A DNA stretch of 64,000 nt, from assembly GCA_964596165.1 (NCBI GenBank), contig CAZQTW010000001.1:1-64000 (forward strand). Direction: 5' to 3'. The notes beneath the pieces are model-generated. The model was given only the letters and a program-made list of their open reading frames with translations. It searched no databases and was not told the DNA's origin. Both the position numbers and the translations under genes were made by a program. How positions within the stretch are numbered: the first letter of the stretch is position 1; every line of letters starts with the position of its first letter. Source of the stretch: CAYUQT01 sp964596165. GTDB taxonomy: Bacteria; Planctomycetota; Phycisphaerae; UBA1845; JAFGLZ01. This document shows, piece by piece, positions 26,228 to 34,799 of the stretch.

Positions 26228-26878
26228 CTAGCGCGGCCCGCGTTCATCCGGAGGGCGTACGTAGGCCGGTAGCGGACCGAGTTCACGACGAAGCTCACCC
26301 AAGAGAGCCGTCACGCGATTCTTGTCGCGTTTGGCCCGAAAGGTGCCCATGACCTGGGCCTGACCCAACAGATCCTTCGGTTGTCCCACCTTGCGCAATG
26401 GCGCGAGCTGGCCCGACTCGATCTTGCCGGTCATGGTGCGCTTGAACCAGTCCATCGAGAAGGTAGTGAACCCCGCCCCTTCATAGCTGATACTTACGGG
26501 TCCCGTGGCGATGACGTAGCGGATCGTCGCGTTGCATTGCGTGGACTCGACGAAAGTCCGCCCCGGGACCGGGTTCCAGAAGGTGTTGACGTGAAGTGTC
26601 TGGCGTATGATCTGAGAAGGGTCCAGACGGCTGGGCCTCAGACTGCGGAACACCAGGTCTATGTTGCCGTGCGCATCCTGGCCGAACCACGCCTCGTCGA
26701 ATCGCTCAAACAGGTCGCTCGGCTCGCCGCCGGAGCCAAACGACTTGATGCGAAGCTCGGTAATCGACTTCTGACATCCGGCCAGTCCCCCTGCGAAAAG
26801 AATCAACGCTCCCAGCCATGCCGGCCCGACCCTCCGGTATCCTGCCGTCGCCTGTCGATACGTCTCGTTAGATGTCAT
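26228..26878 (-). CDS. Predicted lipoprotein of unknown function
   Basis: A 216-residue protein with a signal peptide ending in lipobox LAGC (LGALILFAGGLAGCQKS). The mature part contains SSxLDPSQIIRQTLHVNTFWNP-like sequence and a Lys/Arg-rich C-terminal end; I recognise no family. Its start overlaps the amidohydrolase stop by 11 nt, so it is in the same operon. A longer in-frame extension upstream lies inside the amidohydrolase gene and is rejected. Confidence 0.65.
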   Translation of the reverse strand: MTSNETYRQATAGYRRVGPAWLGALILFAGGLAGCQKSITELRIKSFGSGGEPSDLFERFDEAWFGQDAHGNIDLVFRSLRPSRLDPSQIIRQTLHVNTFWNPVPGRTFVESTQCNATIRYVIATGPVSISYEGAGFTTFSMDWFKRTMTGKIESGQLAPLRKVGQPKDLLGQAQVMGTFRAKRDKNRVTALLGELRRELGPLPAYVRPPDERGPR

Positions 26879-27782
26879 CGTCGTCAAGCACCGAAGCGGC
26901 GGAGTTCTGATCGCGCCGGGGCAGCTCCGAACGGATTCCCAGCAGGTCCAGCGCGTTATACTCCACAATGCCTCTGAGCTGTTCGCGGGGGATTGTCGGA
27001 AGACTCGTCCCATGGACAATCTGATTGATGCTGTAGAGGGCTTCGATCGCACCCGTGGCCGTCGTGAACGGAAAGTCGCTCCCGAACAGAAGCTTATCCA
27101 TCACACCATACTGATACGCCGATAAGAGGGCGTTGTAGGCGTGCCACGGTCGACAGACCAAACCGCTGATATCCGCGTAGGCATTCGGCTGCTTGCCCAA
27201 GAGTGCCACGCACTCTTCGACCCAAGGATAGCCCATGTGCGCGATGATCATCTTCAGATCGGGCAGTTCTCTCGCCACTTCGTCCAAGAGAACCGGCCGC
27301 CCATACTCCAACTTCGTCTGAGCGGCCAGGTACGCTCCCATGTGAAATAGCACCGGGACGCCCAGGCGGCTGGCCTCCGCAAACACCCTCATCGCCCCCG
27401 TGCTCGAAGGATGGAAGTCCTGCGCCGCCGGCGCGACCGTCACACCTTTCAGCCCCAGTTGTCCGCACGAACGCTGCAGTTCATCCAACGCCTCGACGGG
27501 TTCCGACGGATCGATCCCCGCGAACCCGAGCAGCCGATCACCTTGCGATCGAACGTACTCTGCAACGAACTCATTCGGGACGTGCGCCTGAAGATGCCGA
27601 CTGCGAAACCCCAGCACAATGATCTTGTCCGCCGGCTTGCATGCCGCACTGTGGAGTTCCGGACTGGCATCGGGAACAGACCCCGCGCGAGAGTCCTTGA
27701 ACAATCGCCTGACCAACGGACCGGCCGCCTGTCCCAATTGAGACGGCGATCGCCAAATATGCGTATGACAGTCAACGATCAT
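26868..27782 (-). CDS. Amidohydrolase family 2 (metal-dependent hydrolase)
   Basis: A 304-residue TIM-barrel hydrolase of the PF04909 type. It opens with the metal-binding HxH (MIVDCHTHIW), has a barrel His in VLFHMGAY, a second in IIAHMGYPW, and the catalytic/metal Asp in LLFGSDFPF near the end of the barrel. Family members decarboxylate or hydrolyse small ring or lactone substrates; the substrate here cannot be named. No signal peptide, so cytosolic. A good promoter lies about 60 nt upstream, and a lipoprotein gene follows with overlap. Confidence 0.85.
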   Translation of the reverse strand: MIVDCHTHIWRSPSQLGQAAGPLVRRLFKDSRAGSVPDASPELHSAACKPADKIIVLGFRSRHLQAHVPNEFVAEYVRSQGDRLLGFAGIDPSEPVEALDELQRSCGQLGLKGVTVAPAAQDFHPSSTGAMRVFAEASRLGVPVLFHMGAYLAAQTKLEYGRPVLLDEVARELPDLKMIIAHMGYPWVEECVALLGKQPNAYADISGLVCRPWHAYNALLSAYQYGVMDKLLFGSDFPFTTATGAIEALYSINQIVHGTSLPTIPREQLRGIVEYNALDLLGIRSELPRRDQNSAASVLDDDDI

Positions 27783-27840
27783 AGACTCTCAATGACGCTT
27801 CGCTGACGGATGAGACCCCGCACCGAGTGTCGGTGACTGA

Positions 27841-27870
27841 CTTATAACCGCCATCCGATGTCCCGGTCAA
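27841..27870 (-). promoter_or_regulatory. Sigma70-type promoter of the amidohydrolase operon
   Basis: Minus strand TTGACC (27870-27865), 18-nt spacer, TATAAG (27846-27841), about 60 nt before the ATG at 27782. Confidence 0.55.
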
Positions 27871-28014
27871 GGCCCAAGTTGAAACCCGGACGATTGCGGG
27901 TACGCTGCAGCCAACATCAAGCGGCCGGCTCTTGGCTTCCGTGGATTCGCGCCGGACGCTTCGAGACCGCCTTCGAATGTCTCCGCGCAACCCCACTCGT
28001 GGTTACGGACAAGA

Positions 28015-28045
28015 AAGAAGCCCCCCAGAACCCAGGGGGCTTCTT
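28015..28045 (-). terminator. Rho-independent terminator after the PEP-CTERM gene
   Basis: A perfect 11-bp inverted repeat (AAGAAGCCCCC / GGGGGCTTCTT, 9-nt loop) lies 46 nt past the PEP-CTERM stop. On the minus strand it is followed by a T-rich stretch (TCTTGT), the clearest intrinsic terminator in the window. Confidence 0.75.
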
Positions 28046-28090
28046 ATCCAACGAAGGCATAAGGGTCTTGTACGGCTGACGTTGGGCGAC

Positions 28091-29086
28091 TTACTTCCGA
28101 CGACGGATCACCGTCAGCAACCCGGCGCCAATTCCAAACACGGCCAGCGAAATCGGCTCGGGCACGATGTCCTGGATCGTGCTATAGATATCCAGCGTCA
28201 CATTGTCCACGGTCAAGGAGCCCGCGAAATCATAATTGAAGTGGACGTTGTAATAAGAGTCATGGGTCCCGTTGTAGCTGCTGTAGTCGTAGGAACCCGC
28301 TGTGGTAAACGGCACCGTAATGGGCGTCCAGTCGTCAAAGTTGGAGGTGATGTGGACCTGGACGTCCTTGGGATACGGGCCCGCAAGCTCGGTCAGGTTC
28401 ATTGACCCGAGCAACGGAATCCCGGCGTACGAAAAGCTGTCGGCGAGACTCACGAGCGTCCCGAGATCAACCGTGAAGATGCCGAGCACCTCGAGCTCAC
28501 CATGAACCGCCAGATTGTAGTTGAGGCCGGCATTGCCCGATCCGATCCACATGTAGTTCAGCGAGGGGTGCGACCCGCCCGAAGGGAGTGTCCATGCCGG
28601 AGCCGTCATATCGAAACCGAAGTTGCTGGCGGATCCGGTCACGTCCAAACGAACCTCCACATTGACAAGCCCGCTGACATCGCCCGTCAACGTCACGCGG
28701 TCCAACGCAAGCCCCTGCGGCGAACCACCGAACAGGTCGGCCACGTTCAGATCCTGCAACTGGGCGCCCGTGAGAGACAACCGGTCGAAGGAAACCTGCC
28801 CGTTGCCCATCGGATCCTTGTTGATGGCGATCGTGTCGGGGTTCGTCCCCAGCGGAACGGTCTGATTGTTCATTGACAGCGTAACGCTGGCCCAACTGCT
28901 GATCGGCCAGCCAACCCAACTGTAATACGTCCCGCTCCCGCTCAGTGTCGCGCTGCCGCTTGCCGACAGGCTAGCCGTGAACGATTGCTGCGACCCACTG
29001 AAATTGAATGTCGGCGACACCATATCGGCATAGGCGCCCGACATCACCGCCAAAACCACCGTCAACCCAAGAGTCGCCTTTCCCAT
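28091..29086 (-). CDS. PEP-CTERM sorting-domain protein
   Basis: A 331-residue secreted protein. It has an N-terminal signal peptide (ATLGLTVVLAVMSGAYA) and a C-terminal PEP-CTERM tag: VPEP, a hydrophobic helix (ISLAVFGIGAGLLTVI) and a basic end RRRK, which is recognised by an exosortase in the inner membrane. The middle is Ser/Gly/Thr-rich and beta-like with no recognised domain. AGGAGG lies 8 nt before the ATG at 29086. The tag implies an exosortase (EpsH-like) gene elsewhere in the genome. A strong terminator follows the gene. Confidence 0.9.
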   Translation of the reverse strand: MGKATLGLTVVLAVMSGAYADMVSPTFNFSGSQQSFTASLSASGSATLSGSGTYYSWVGWPISSWASVTLSMNNQTVPLGTNPDTIAINKDPMGNGQVSFDRLSLTGAQLQDLNVADLFGGSPQGLALDRVTLTGDVSGLVNVEVRLDVTGSASNFGFDMTAPAWTLPSGGSHPSLNYMWIGSGNAGLNYNLAVHGELEVLGIFTVDLGTLVSLADSFSYAGIPLLGSMNLTELAGPYPKDVQVHITSNFDDWTPITVPFTTAGSYDYSSYNGTHDSYYNVHFNYDFAGSLTVDNVTLDIYSTIQDIVPEPISLAVFGIGAGLLTVIRRRK

Positions 29087-29474
29087 ACCAACATCCTCCT
29101 TCCCTTGCACAAGACCCTTCTTTGGACATGCACCAGACAGCGGCAGGAATCCGACGTGCTGCTATTGGAGAGTTCTTCGACTTGCTGCCTAACCTCTCCT
29201 CCGGACCTCTTCCTGCCCTCTGCCACTTTCCCAAACTCCTTCTGATTGTCCCCCCCAACGTCTTGGAAGTCAATACAAAAATCGCTCACCACAAAAAAAG
29301 CTAGCACACAATCACACCAAATAATCAGATATACAGTATCTTGTAGGTATAGGACTTTCTCTGATACGAATTTTCTGCGCCCCCGGGATAGAAAGGCAGA
29401 CGACCGCCCAAGGTTGTTGGCCAGACTGGTCTTAGTCTTTGTGAACCCCCCTTGGCAGACCAATGAAACCCCTA
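29087..29474. other. AT-rich intergenic region, no gene seen
   Basis: About 390 nt between the transglutaminase-like and PEP-CTERM genes. It is clearly more AT-rich than its surroundings (runs of A and T around 29275-29350) and probably holds the PEP-CTERM promoter, but I could not pick a convincing -10/-35 pair, and I see no RNA gene. Confidence 0.4.
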
Positions 29475-31478
29475 TCATTGATGCGGCATCATTCGCGAAG
29501 TGCAGACCTCGTTCTTTGAAACAACGATGTGTGTCCGCGTTCCGGAGACCCCAAACGCATTAACGACGCGAAGCCCGAGGCCGTTCTTTCCGTCGTGGAG
29601 GGCCCACGTGAAACCAGGCTCAACCGGCCTCCATGGCCCGGCGTCAAACGCTGCTTCATAACGACGCAGATTGGGTGTCTGCGTGTGGAGACCCACAATC
29701 AGGGTGTCGGCATCGTGCCTCTGGAGGTCGACGTTCACTTGGTTCAGCGGATAGTAAAAGTCGGCCACGCGATTCGACAACAAGCTGTACTCAGGGTATC
29801 TCGGATCGTCCACACTGTCCGTCCACCAAAGGTAGCCATCCCAACGATAATGCTCGTGCCCGTGTTCAATCTCTGCCGGCCAGGGTTGTGAAAGATGGTT
29901 GTTTCGCAACGGAATCGCAAACCGCACGAAGAGCTTCATCCACTGCCCGTCCAACTCGTACGGCCCCTTCAGGTCCTTGTGCGGGACGGCCGTCACGGGG
30001 CGCCTCTCACGCAAGGCTTGATGCACCTCCAACGCGCTGAGCCACGCGCCCTCCGCCTGGTATGCGAAGCTGACAGGATACCCTTTCGGCCCCGGACCCG
30101 GACCGGTGTCTTGAAGTACCCACTTGCCAAGCTGATTCGACCATACCTCCGCCAGGCAATGGTGGTCGACGATCACGGATCGGCTGTTGAACCCCACGGC
30201 CGCCGCCGCCTGAACGAATGTGCATGAGTAGTGGGTGCACATGCCCAACGAGAGATGCTGAGGAGCCAGCTCCAGCACTTCCAGGGCATCCCAGGGCGGA
30301 ACGTACTTGTACTTACCTTCGTCCCAACCCTTGTCCCATTGTTGGCTGACCCACTTTCGCAAGAGGACCTGACGTTCCAGTTCGTCCACGCCTTCGCGTA
30401 TAACGTCGTTCAACCGGTGCTTTTCCCGAAGGTGCCGGATCCGCGGTGTGTCCGCTTCCCAAGTCATCGGATAGGACCCCGGGATGATCGGCGGGTTATC
30501 GTATACGTCGACATGCAGATGTCTGACGTCCGGCCGCACAACATCGGCCTCCAGTTCCAGGCAAATCCCCTTGATCAGCGGCGTCGTTTTCGAGGACGAC
30601 GTCTTCAGTGTGGCCTGCCATTGCACATATCGATGCCCCGGAATCCGAACCGCCTCACCCGGCGCAACGCTCTGCCATGATGTCCAGGTCCGACCCACGA
30701 CCGCCAAAGTCGAACCGCTCCGCACCTCGTAACGAACCTCCGTCCCCGTCGGCACCTCCTGCCGGGGCCTGAGCACAAGACTTCTGACTGCCACCCGTGG
30801 TCGTATCTTCGGATCGACCGGAACGACAGCCGCGTCAATCACCGAACTGGTCACCTGTCCCCGAGGAGGGAATCCGTACATCCGCAATCGTACAATGTAT
30901 TCGCCGGACCACTGCCCATCCGGTCCCAGCGCGTCGGGCTTCCAGGTCTTCCCGCCATCAAACGTACGGCTGCTCTTTCCGCTATGACTGAACGTATCCA
31001 CGTGAAGCCCGCCGCCGCCGATCACGACTTCATTCCGACCCGCCTTCAAGTCTTGGCCGGCGATGTCATGGCGCGCCCATCCACCGGTCAGCATCCGCTC
31101 CTCATCGTGCACATAGGGTTTCTGTCGCCCATTCACGGTAACAAACTTGGGAGGGTTCCCTTGGTACGTATAGCTGTTGTAAATGAGAAGGAGACCTCGC
31201 TCGAAATCCGGGATCGGAATGTCGAAACCGATTCTGGCGGACTCCGTCGGTCCCAATCGATCGAAGAACTGGCCGGTCACGCCGGTTTCGTTCGTCAGGA
31301 GATACGATCGAGCGAGGCGAACACCCTTAGCCTGATGATCGACCGCGATGAAACGATCTCGCGTCCACGTTTCGAACGATCCGGGATCGTTCCATTCGAC
31401 GACAACCGTCTCGCCCTCCGCGACACCGGCGAACAAGAGCAGAAAGATCCCTGGAACAGGGCTGAGGCGCTGATGCAT
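29475..31478 (-). CDS. Exported transglutaminase-like protein
   Basis: The 667-residue protein has a signal peptide (FLLLFAGVAEG). The first 330 residues are beta-rich sequence with sugar/carbohydrate-binding appearance. A transglutaminase-like core follows, with a candidate Cys-His-Asp triad: Cys414 in GMCTHYSC, His in VDHHCLAEVW, Asp in WVLQDTGP, in the right order and spacing. Such cores in bacteria usually serve as proteases or hydrolases rather than crosslinkers. The C-terminal region is another beta domain. Likely periplasmic or surface. A good promoter lies about 50 nt upstream. Confidence 0.8.
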   Translation of the reverse strand: MHQRLSPVPGIFLLLFAGVAEGETVVVEWNDPGSFETWTRDRFIAVDHQAKGVRLARSYLLTNETGVTGQFFDRLGPTESARIGFDIPIPDFERGLLLIYNSYTYQGNPPKFVTVNGRQKPYVHDEERMLTGGWARHDIAGQDLKAGRNEVVIGGGGLHVDTFSHSGKSSRTFDGGKTWKPDALGPDGQWSGEYIVRLRMYGFPPRGQVTSSVIDAAVVPVDPKIRPRVAVRSLVLRPRQEVPTGTEVRYEVRSGSTLAVVGRTWTSWQSVAPGEAVRIPGHRYVQWQATLKTSSSKTTPLIKGICLELEADVVRPDVRHLHVDVYDNPPIIPGSYPMTWEADTPRIRHLREKHRLNDVIREGVDELERQVLLRKWVSQQWDKGWDEGKYKYVPPWDALEVLELAPQHLSLGMCTHYSCTFVQAAAAVGFNSRSVIVDHHCLAEVWSNQLGKWVLQDTGPGPGPKGYPVSFAYQAEGAWLSALEVHQALRERRPVTAVPHKDLKGPYELDGQWMKLFVRFAIPLRNNHLSQPWPAEIEHGHEHYRWDGYLWWTDSVDDPRYPEYSLLSNRVADFYYPLNQVNVDLQRHDADTLIVGLHTQTPNLRRYEAAFDAGPWRPVEPGFTWALHDGKNGLGLRVVNAFGVSGTRTHIVVSKNEVCTSRMMPHQ

Positions 31479-31525
31479 GACACGGTCCTCGACCTCGAAC
31501 GATCAACGGCATGGTCAAGGACGGC

Positions 31526-31554
31526 ATTATCGGCCCGTGGCCGAAGCCCCTCAA
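31526..31554 (-). promoter_or_regulatory. Sigma70-type promoter of the transglutaminase-like gene
   Basis: Minus strand TTGAGG (31554-31549), 17-nt spacer, GATAAT (31531-31526), about 48 nt before the ATG at 31478. The -10 is identical to that of the atp operon promoter. Confidence 0.5.
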
Positions 31555-31676
31555 GTATCGCTCGATTTCAAAAGCGGAACCCACACGCGATGCCGCGGCG
31601 CGATCACCAGACGCCCGCCGGCTTGACGTGGTGCTCCACCGGAGCACTCGACAACGTGAATGGAACAATGCCCCGC

Positions 31677-32873
31677 TCAGGCAACCTCGACGATGGAGTT
31701 CAACTCACCGTACGGATTGCATTCGACGTAGTCATTGTGCGGGTCTTTCGTCCACCGACCGTCGATGACATATCGGTAGCGATACCGACCCGGTCCCAGA
31801 CTCAGCGTAACGGCAAAAGACCCGTCCTGATCCTTCGACTCCAGCTCCGTTGCCTGCGGCGACCAGTTGTTGAAATCGGCCGCCAGTTGAACGCGATGCG
31901 CGCCCGGGGCGTGAACGCAGAAGTGAACCCCGTGCTCGTCGTGAGAAACCCCGTAAACCCTCCTGATCTTCCGGTCGATCTCCTCCGGAGTCGCCTCCAC
32001 AATATCGCCCAGGCGAACGTCGCCAATCAGCACCTGGCTGGTGGCCAGAAGCTGGTCCGCCCTCTGAGCCAATTGGCTTGCTTGCTCGAGCAGGACATGA
32101 TGGGTGGTATCGACTTCGCCCGCGGCAATCAGTTCGTTGGTCAACCGCATGAAATCGCGATGACCCGGACTCGCCGGGGCATATTCCACGATCGGTTGCC
32201 CATAGCTGGTGGCTTCCCGGATCTTCGTGTTGAAGTTGACCTGTGTGTTGAACACCATCTTACCATACTTCTTCCGGAGCTCCGCCAAAACCTCACGAGC
32301 GTGCTTGGTGCGGACATCGTAGAGGTTGGGAAGGATGTGAACGAGCAGCTCACGTCCCGTCTGGTTACGGTGCCGTGAGACAGCCTCGATCTGCCTCGTC
32401 AAACCATAAAGAGAGAAATACCCCGTGTCCACCGGAACGATGACCTCGCTGGAAGCGTAAAGTGCATTTCCGGTCAACAAACCCGTGCTGGGCGGGCAGT
32501 CAATGATGCAGTAGTCGTACTTCGGCGTGACACTCAGAAGGGCGCGGGTAAGACGCTCACACCGGTCGGGCGCGGCCGCAAGTTCTTGTTCCACTCTCGC
32601 AAGCATCGAAGTGGAAGGCGCCAGGTCAAAGTTGCCCGCAATCTGCCAGAGCACATCTGACAGGAAGACGCCGGTCTGATCGGTCAAGACTTCATAAATG
32701 GACCTGGCTACCTGTTCCTCCGGAACGGCCAGCCCTACGCCACAATGACCCTGCGGGTCCATGTCAACCAACAATGTCCGACGCCCCTGCCTCGCTAGGC
32801 AGGCCGACAGGTTGATCGCGACTGTGGTCTTGCCACACCCCCCTTTTTGGTTAGCTATTGCGATGATCCTCAT
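31677..32873 (-). CDS. ParA-type ATPase fused to an AMPK-like glycogen-binding (CBM48) domain
   Basis: A 398-residue two-domain protein. Residues 1-260 are a ParA/Soj ATPase: deviant Walker A KGGCGKTT with signature Lys10 and Lys15, LLVDMDPQG, and Walker B IIDCPPS at 123-129. A linker with a helical stretch (about 260-305) leads to a C-terminal domain (about 312-398) that aligns with the glycogen-binding domain of AMPK beta subunits, keeping the sugar-contact residues FNNW (Trp337), DGRW (Trp374) and Asn392 (LNSIV). AAGGAG lies 7 nt before the ATG. No parB-like gene or centromere repeat is visible nearby, so ordinary plasmid partition is unlikely; positioning of glycogen or another polysaccharide body is a plausible role. 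Confidence 0.88.
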   Translation of the reverse strand: MRIIAIANQKGGCGKTTVAINLSACLARQGRRTLLVDMDPQGHCGVGLAVPEEQVARSIYEVLTDQTGVFLSDVLWQIAGNFDLAPSTSMLARVEQELAAAPDRCERLTRALLSVTPKYDYCIIDCPPSTGLLTGNALYASSEVIVPVDTGYFSLYGLTRQIEAVSRHRNQTGRELLVHILPNLYDVRTKHAREVLAELRKKYGKMVFNTQVNFNTKIREATSYGQPIVEYAPASPGHRDFMRLTNELIAAGEVDTTHHVLLEQASQLAQRADQLLATSQVLIGDVRLGDIVEATPEEIDRKIRRVYGVSHDEHGVHFCVHAPGAHRVQLAADFNNWSPQATELESKDQDGSFAVTLSLGPGRYRYRYVIDGRWTKDPHNDYVECNPYGELNSIVEVA

Positions 32874-32904
32874 CGAATCGCTCCTTAAACGGACGGATTG
32901 GCTG

Positions 32905-32940
32905 TGCGGATCCGCATGTCAGATTGGGCCTCCAGCCCAA
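32905..32940. promoter_or_regulatory. Two dyads upstream of the ParA fusion gene
   Basis: A perfect 12-bp palindrome TGCGGATCCGCA (32905-32916) and a 6-bp hairpin TTGGGC-CTCCA-GCCCAA (32924-32940) lie just upstream of the start at 32873. ParA-type genes are often autoregulated, so an operator is possible, but nothing beyond symmetry supports it. Confidence 0.3.
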
Positions 32941-33164
32941 GCGATTTGATTGCCAGCCGACTCCCGGCTGCTCCGTGCGGTCTTCAACACAATCAAGGTA
33001 TGGACGCGTGCGACCGATAATCGATCGCTTCACATTGTAATATCGGCCTTTGCCTTGACTAGCTTTAACTTATGGGACGTAAAATTGGTCGCGGGCCAAT
33101 GTAGATAATCGCAATCGGATGACTTGGAGATGCAATGTTGCGATACTGCAACTCCAACTCGCGT

Positions 33165-33193
33165 TTGACAGCATCCGCCTCCAAGGCTAGTAT
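33165..33193 (+). promoter_or_regulatory. Sigma70 promoter of hldE-gmhA
   Basis: Perfect -35 TTGACA (33165-33170), 17-nt spacer, -10 TAGTAT (33188-33193), about 58 nt before the hldE start. The rest of the 377-nt divergent region is AT-rich near 33030-33090 and holds no gene. Confidence 0.65.
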
Positions 33194-33250
33194 CATCAAA
33201 TCGTCCAACCATCTGGGAGCCCATGGGATAGAGAGGAACGCAGACCCGAC

Positions 33251-34750
33251 ATGCCCGATGAGTTGCCGGCCATACTCGAGCAGTTTCAATCAAAGCAAGT
33301 CCTTGTCATGGGCGAATTTGTGCTTGACAAGCACAGTTATGGCGACGCCCGCTCCATCAGCCCCGAAGCTCCCGTACCAGTACTACGGCTGCGAAATGAG
33401 GTTCAGCGAGCAGGTGGGGCTGGACATGTGGCAAGTGCTTTGTCAACCCTCGGCTGTCAGGTCGCCTGCTGCGGCGTCGTCGGAGACGATGCGGCCGGAC
33501 ACGAGCTCCTCACCATCCTTAGCCAGTCCGGCGCGGCAACGAACGGCTTGATTCAAGTCCCGGGTCGAAAAACGGCGACCTATACCCGGCTCATCGGCCT
33601 CGCACAGCACCGCCATCCTCAACAGATGATGAGGGTCGAACAGGTGCCTAGTACGGCCATCCCCGACAAGCAAGTCGAGAGCCTGATCGAATTTGTCCGC
33701 AGGACCATCCACGAGATAGATGCTGTCTGTGTTAGCGACAGCGAAGACAGCGATCTCCCGGAAGCTCTCTGCCAGGCAACGATCGAGGCAACTCGCCAAG
33801 CGCGCAAGCCCATCCTGATTGACTTCGGACGAGTCGACCACGTGAATCAGTACCGCGGGGCTACCGTATTGACCCTCAACCGTGGCGAGTTGGCGGCCGT
33901 CTGCGGACAACAGACCGACCAGATCCCTCGAATCGGCCAGTACGCAAAGCCCCTCGCGGAACGACTGGGGCTGAAGGCCATTGTGGTCACACTCGATCGC
34001 GACGGAGCGTTGGTTGTCCCCACCGAGGGAGAACCCACCCACGTGCCGACGCGCCCGCGTGCGGTCTACGACATCACCGGGGCGGGCAACATCGTCTTGG
34101 CACTACTGACAGCGTCATTGGCGACCGGTGCGACGCTTGAACAAGGAACCCAATTGGCCAATATTGCCGCCGGGCTGTCCGTCGAGCGATTCGGCGCGGT
34201 TTCCGTATCCATGGATGAGATTCGAGCCGAATTGGTGCTCGAAGGCCGAGCCGCCGCGCGGAAGCTCCGCACGCTGGACGAACTCATGGCCGAGTTGGCG
34301 CCGCGCCGTGCGGCCGGCAGCAAGGTCGTCTTTACGAACGGCTGCTTTGACGTCCTCCACGCCGGCCACATCCAGTATTTCAAGTTCTGTCGGGATCAGG
34401 GCGACATCGTCGTTGTTGGGCTTAATTCGGATGACTCCGTTCGAGCCCAGGGCAAGGGCGACGATCGCCCCATTAACACACAACTCGATCGCGCAAGGAT
34501 GCTCAGCGCCCTGGAAAGCGTCGACCACGTCGTCATCTTCGACGAACCGACCCCGGAGAACATGATACGACGAATCCTGCCCGATGTTCTGGTCAAAGGG
34601 GGAGACTGGGCGAAGTGGGTCTGCGGCAAGGAAATCGTCGAGGCGGCCGGCGGCCGCGTGGTCCTTGCCCCCATGATGGAAGGCTACAGCACGACGCAAC
34701 TCGTAAACCGTATTCGCAGGATGGAAGCACGCCGCGAGCGAGACACGTAG
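33251..34750 (+). CDS. hldE: Bifunctional HldE-type protein: heptose kinase domain (catalytic Asp missing) plus heptose-1-P adenylyltransferase
   Basis: LPS heptose precursor enzyme, 499 residues, with two domains as usual. Residues 1-320 are a PfkB-type kinase with the substrate signature ISPEAPVPVL, but the universal GAGD motif reads GAGN (Asn280 in DITGAGNIVLALL), removing the catalytic base; the first-strand Asp is Glu22 (MGEFVLD). Residues 340-495 are the nucleotidyltransferase with intact TNGCFDVLHAGH, LNSDDSV, FDEPTPE and VLVKGGDW. So the adenylyltransferase half looks active and the kinase half may not be. gmhA follows 49 nt downstream. The start is ATG 33251 with a weak ribosome binding site. 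Confidence 0.9.
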   Translation: MPDELPAILEQFQSKQVLVMGEFVLDKHSYGDARSISPEAPVPVLRLRNEVQRAGGAGHVASALSTLGCQVACCGVVGDDAAGHELLTILSQSGAATNGLIQVPGRKTATYTRLIGLAQHRHPQQMMRVEQVPSTAIPDKQVESLIEFVRRTIHEIDAVCVSDSEDSDLPEALCQATIEATRQARKPILIDFGRVDHVNQYRGATVLTLNRGELAAVCGQQTDQIPRIGQYAKPLAERLGLKAIVVTLDRDGALVVPTEGEPTHVPTRPRAVYDITGAGNIVLALLTASLATGATLEQGTQLANIAAGLSVERFGAVSVSMDEIRAELVLEGRAAARKLRTLDELMAELAPRRAAGSKVVFTNGCFDVLHAGHIQYFKFCRDQGDIVVVGLNSDDSVRAQGKGDDRPINTQLDRARMLSALESVDHVVIFDEPTPENMIRRILPDVLVKGGDWAKWVCGKEIVEAAGGRVVLAPMMEGYSTTQLVNRIRRMEARRERDT

Positions 34751-34799
34751 GCCCAAGACTCCCCGACCCCGACGGGGGCCGCTCGGAAGACCAGGAGTA

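Noticed and set aside
31677..33250. Plasmid or chromosome partition locus
   Set aside because: No parB-like gene or iterated centromere site is present, and the ATPase carries a sugar-binding domain instead.
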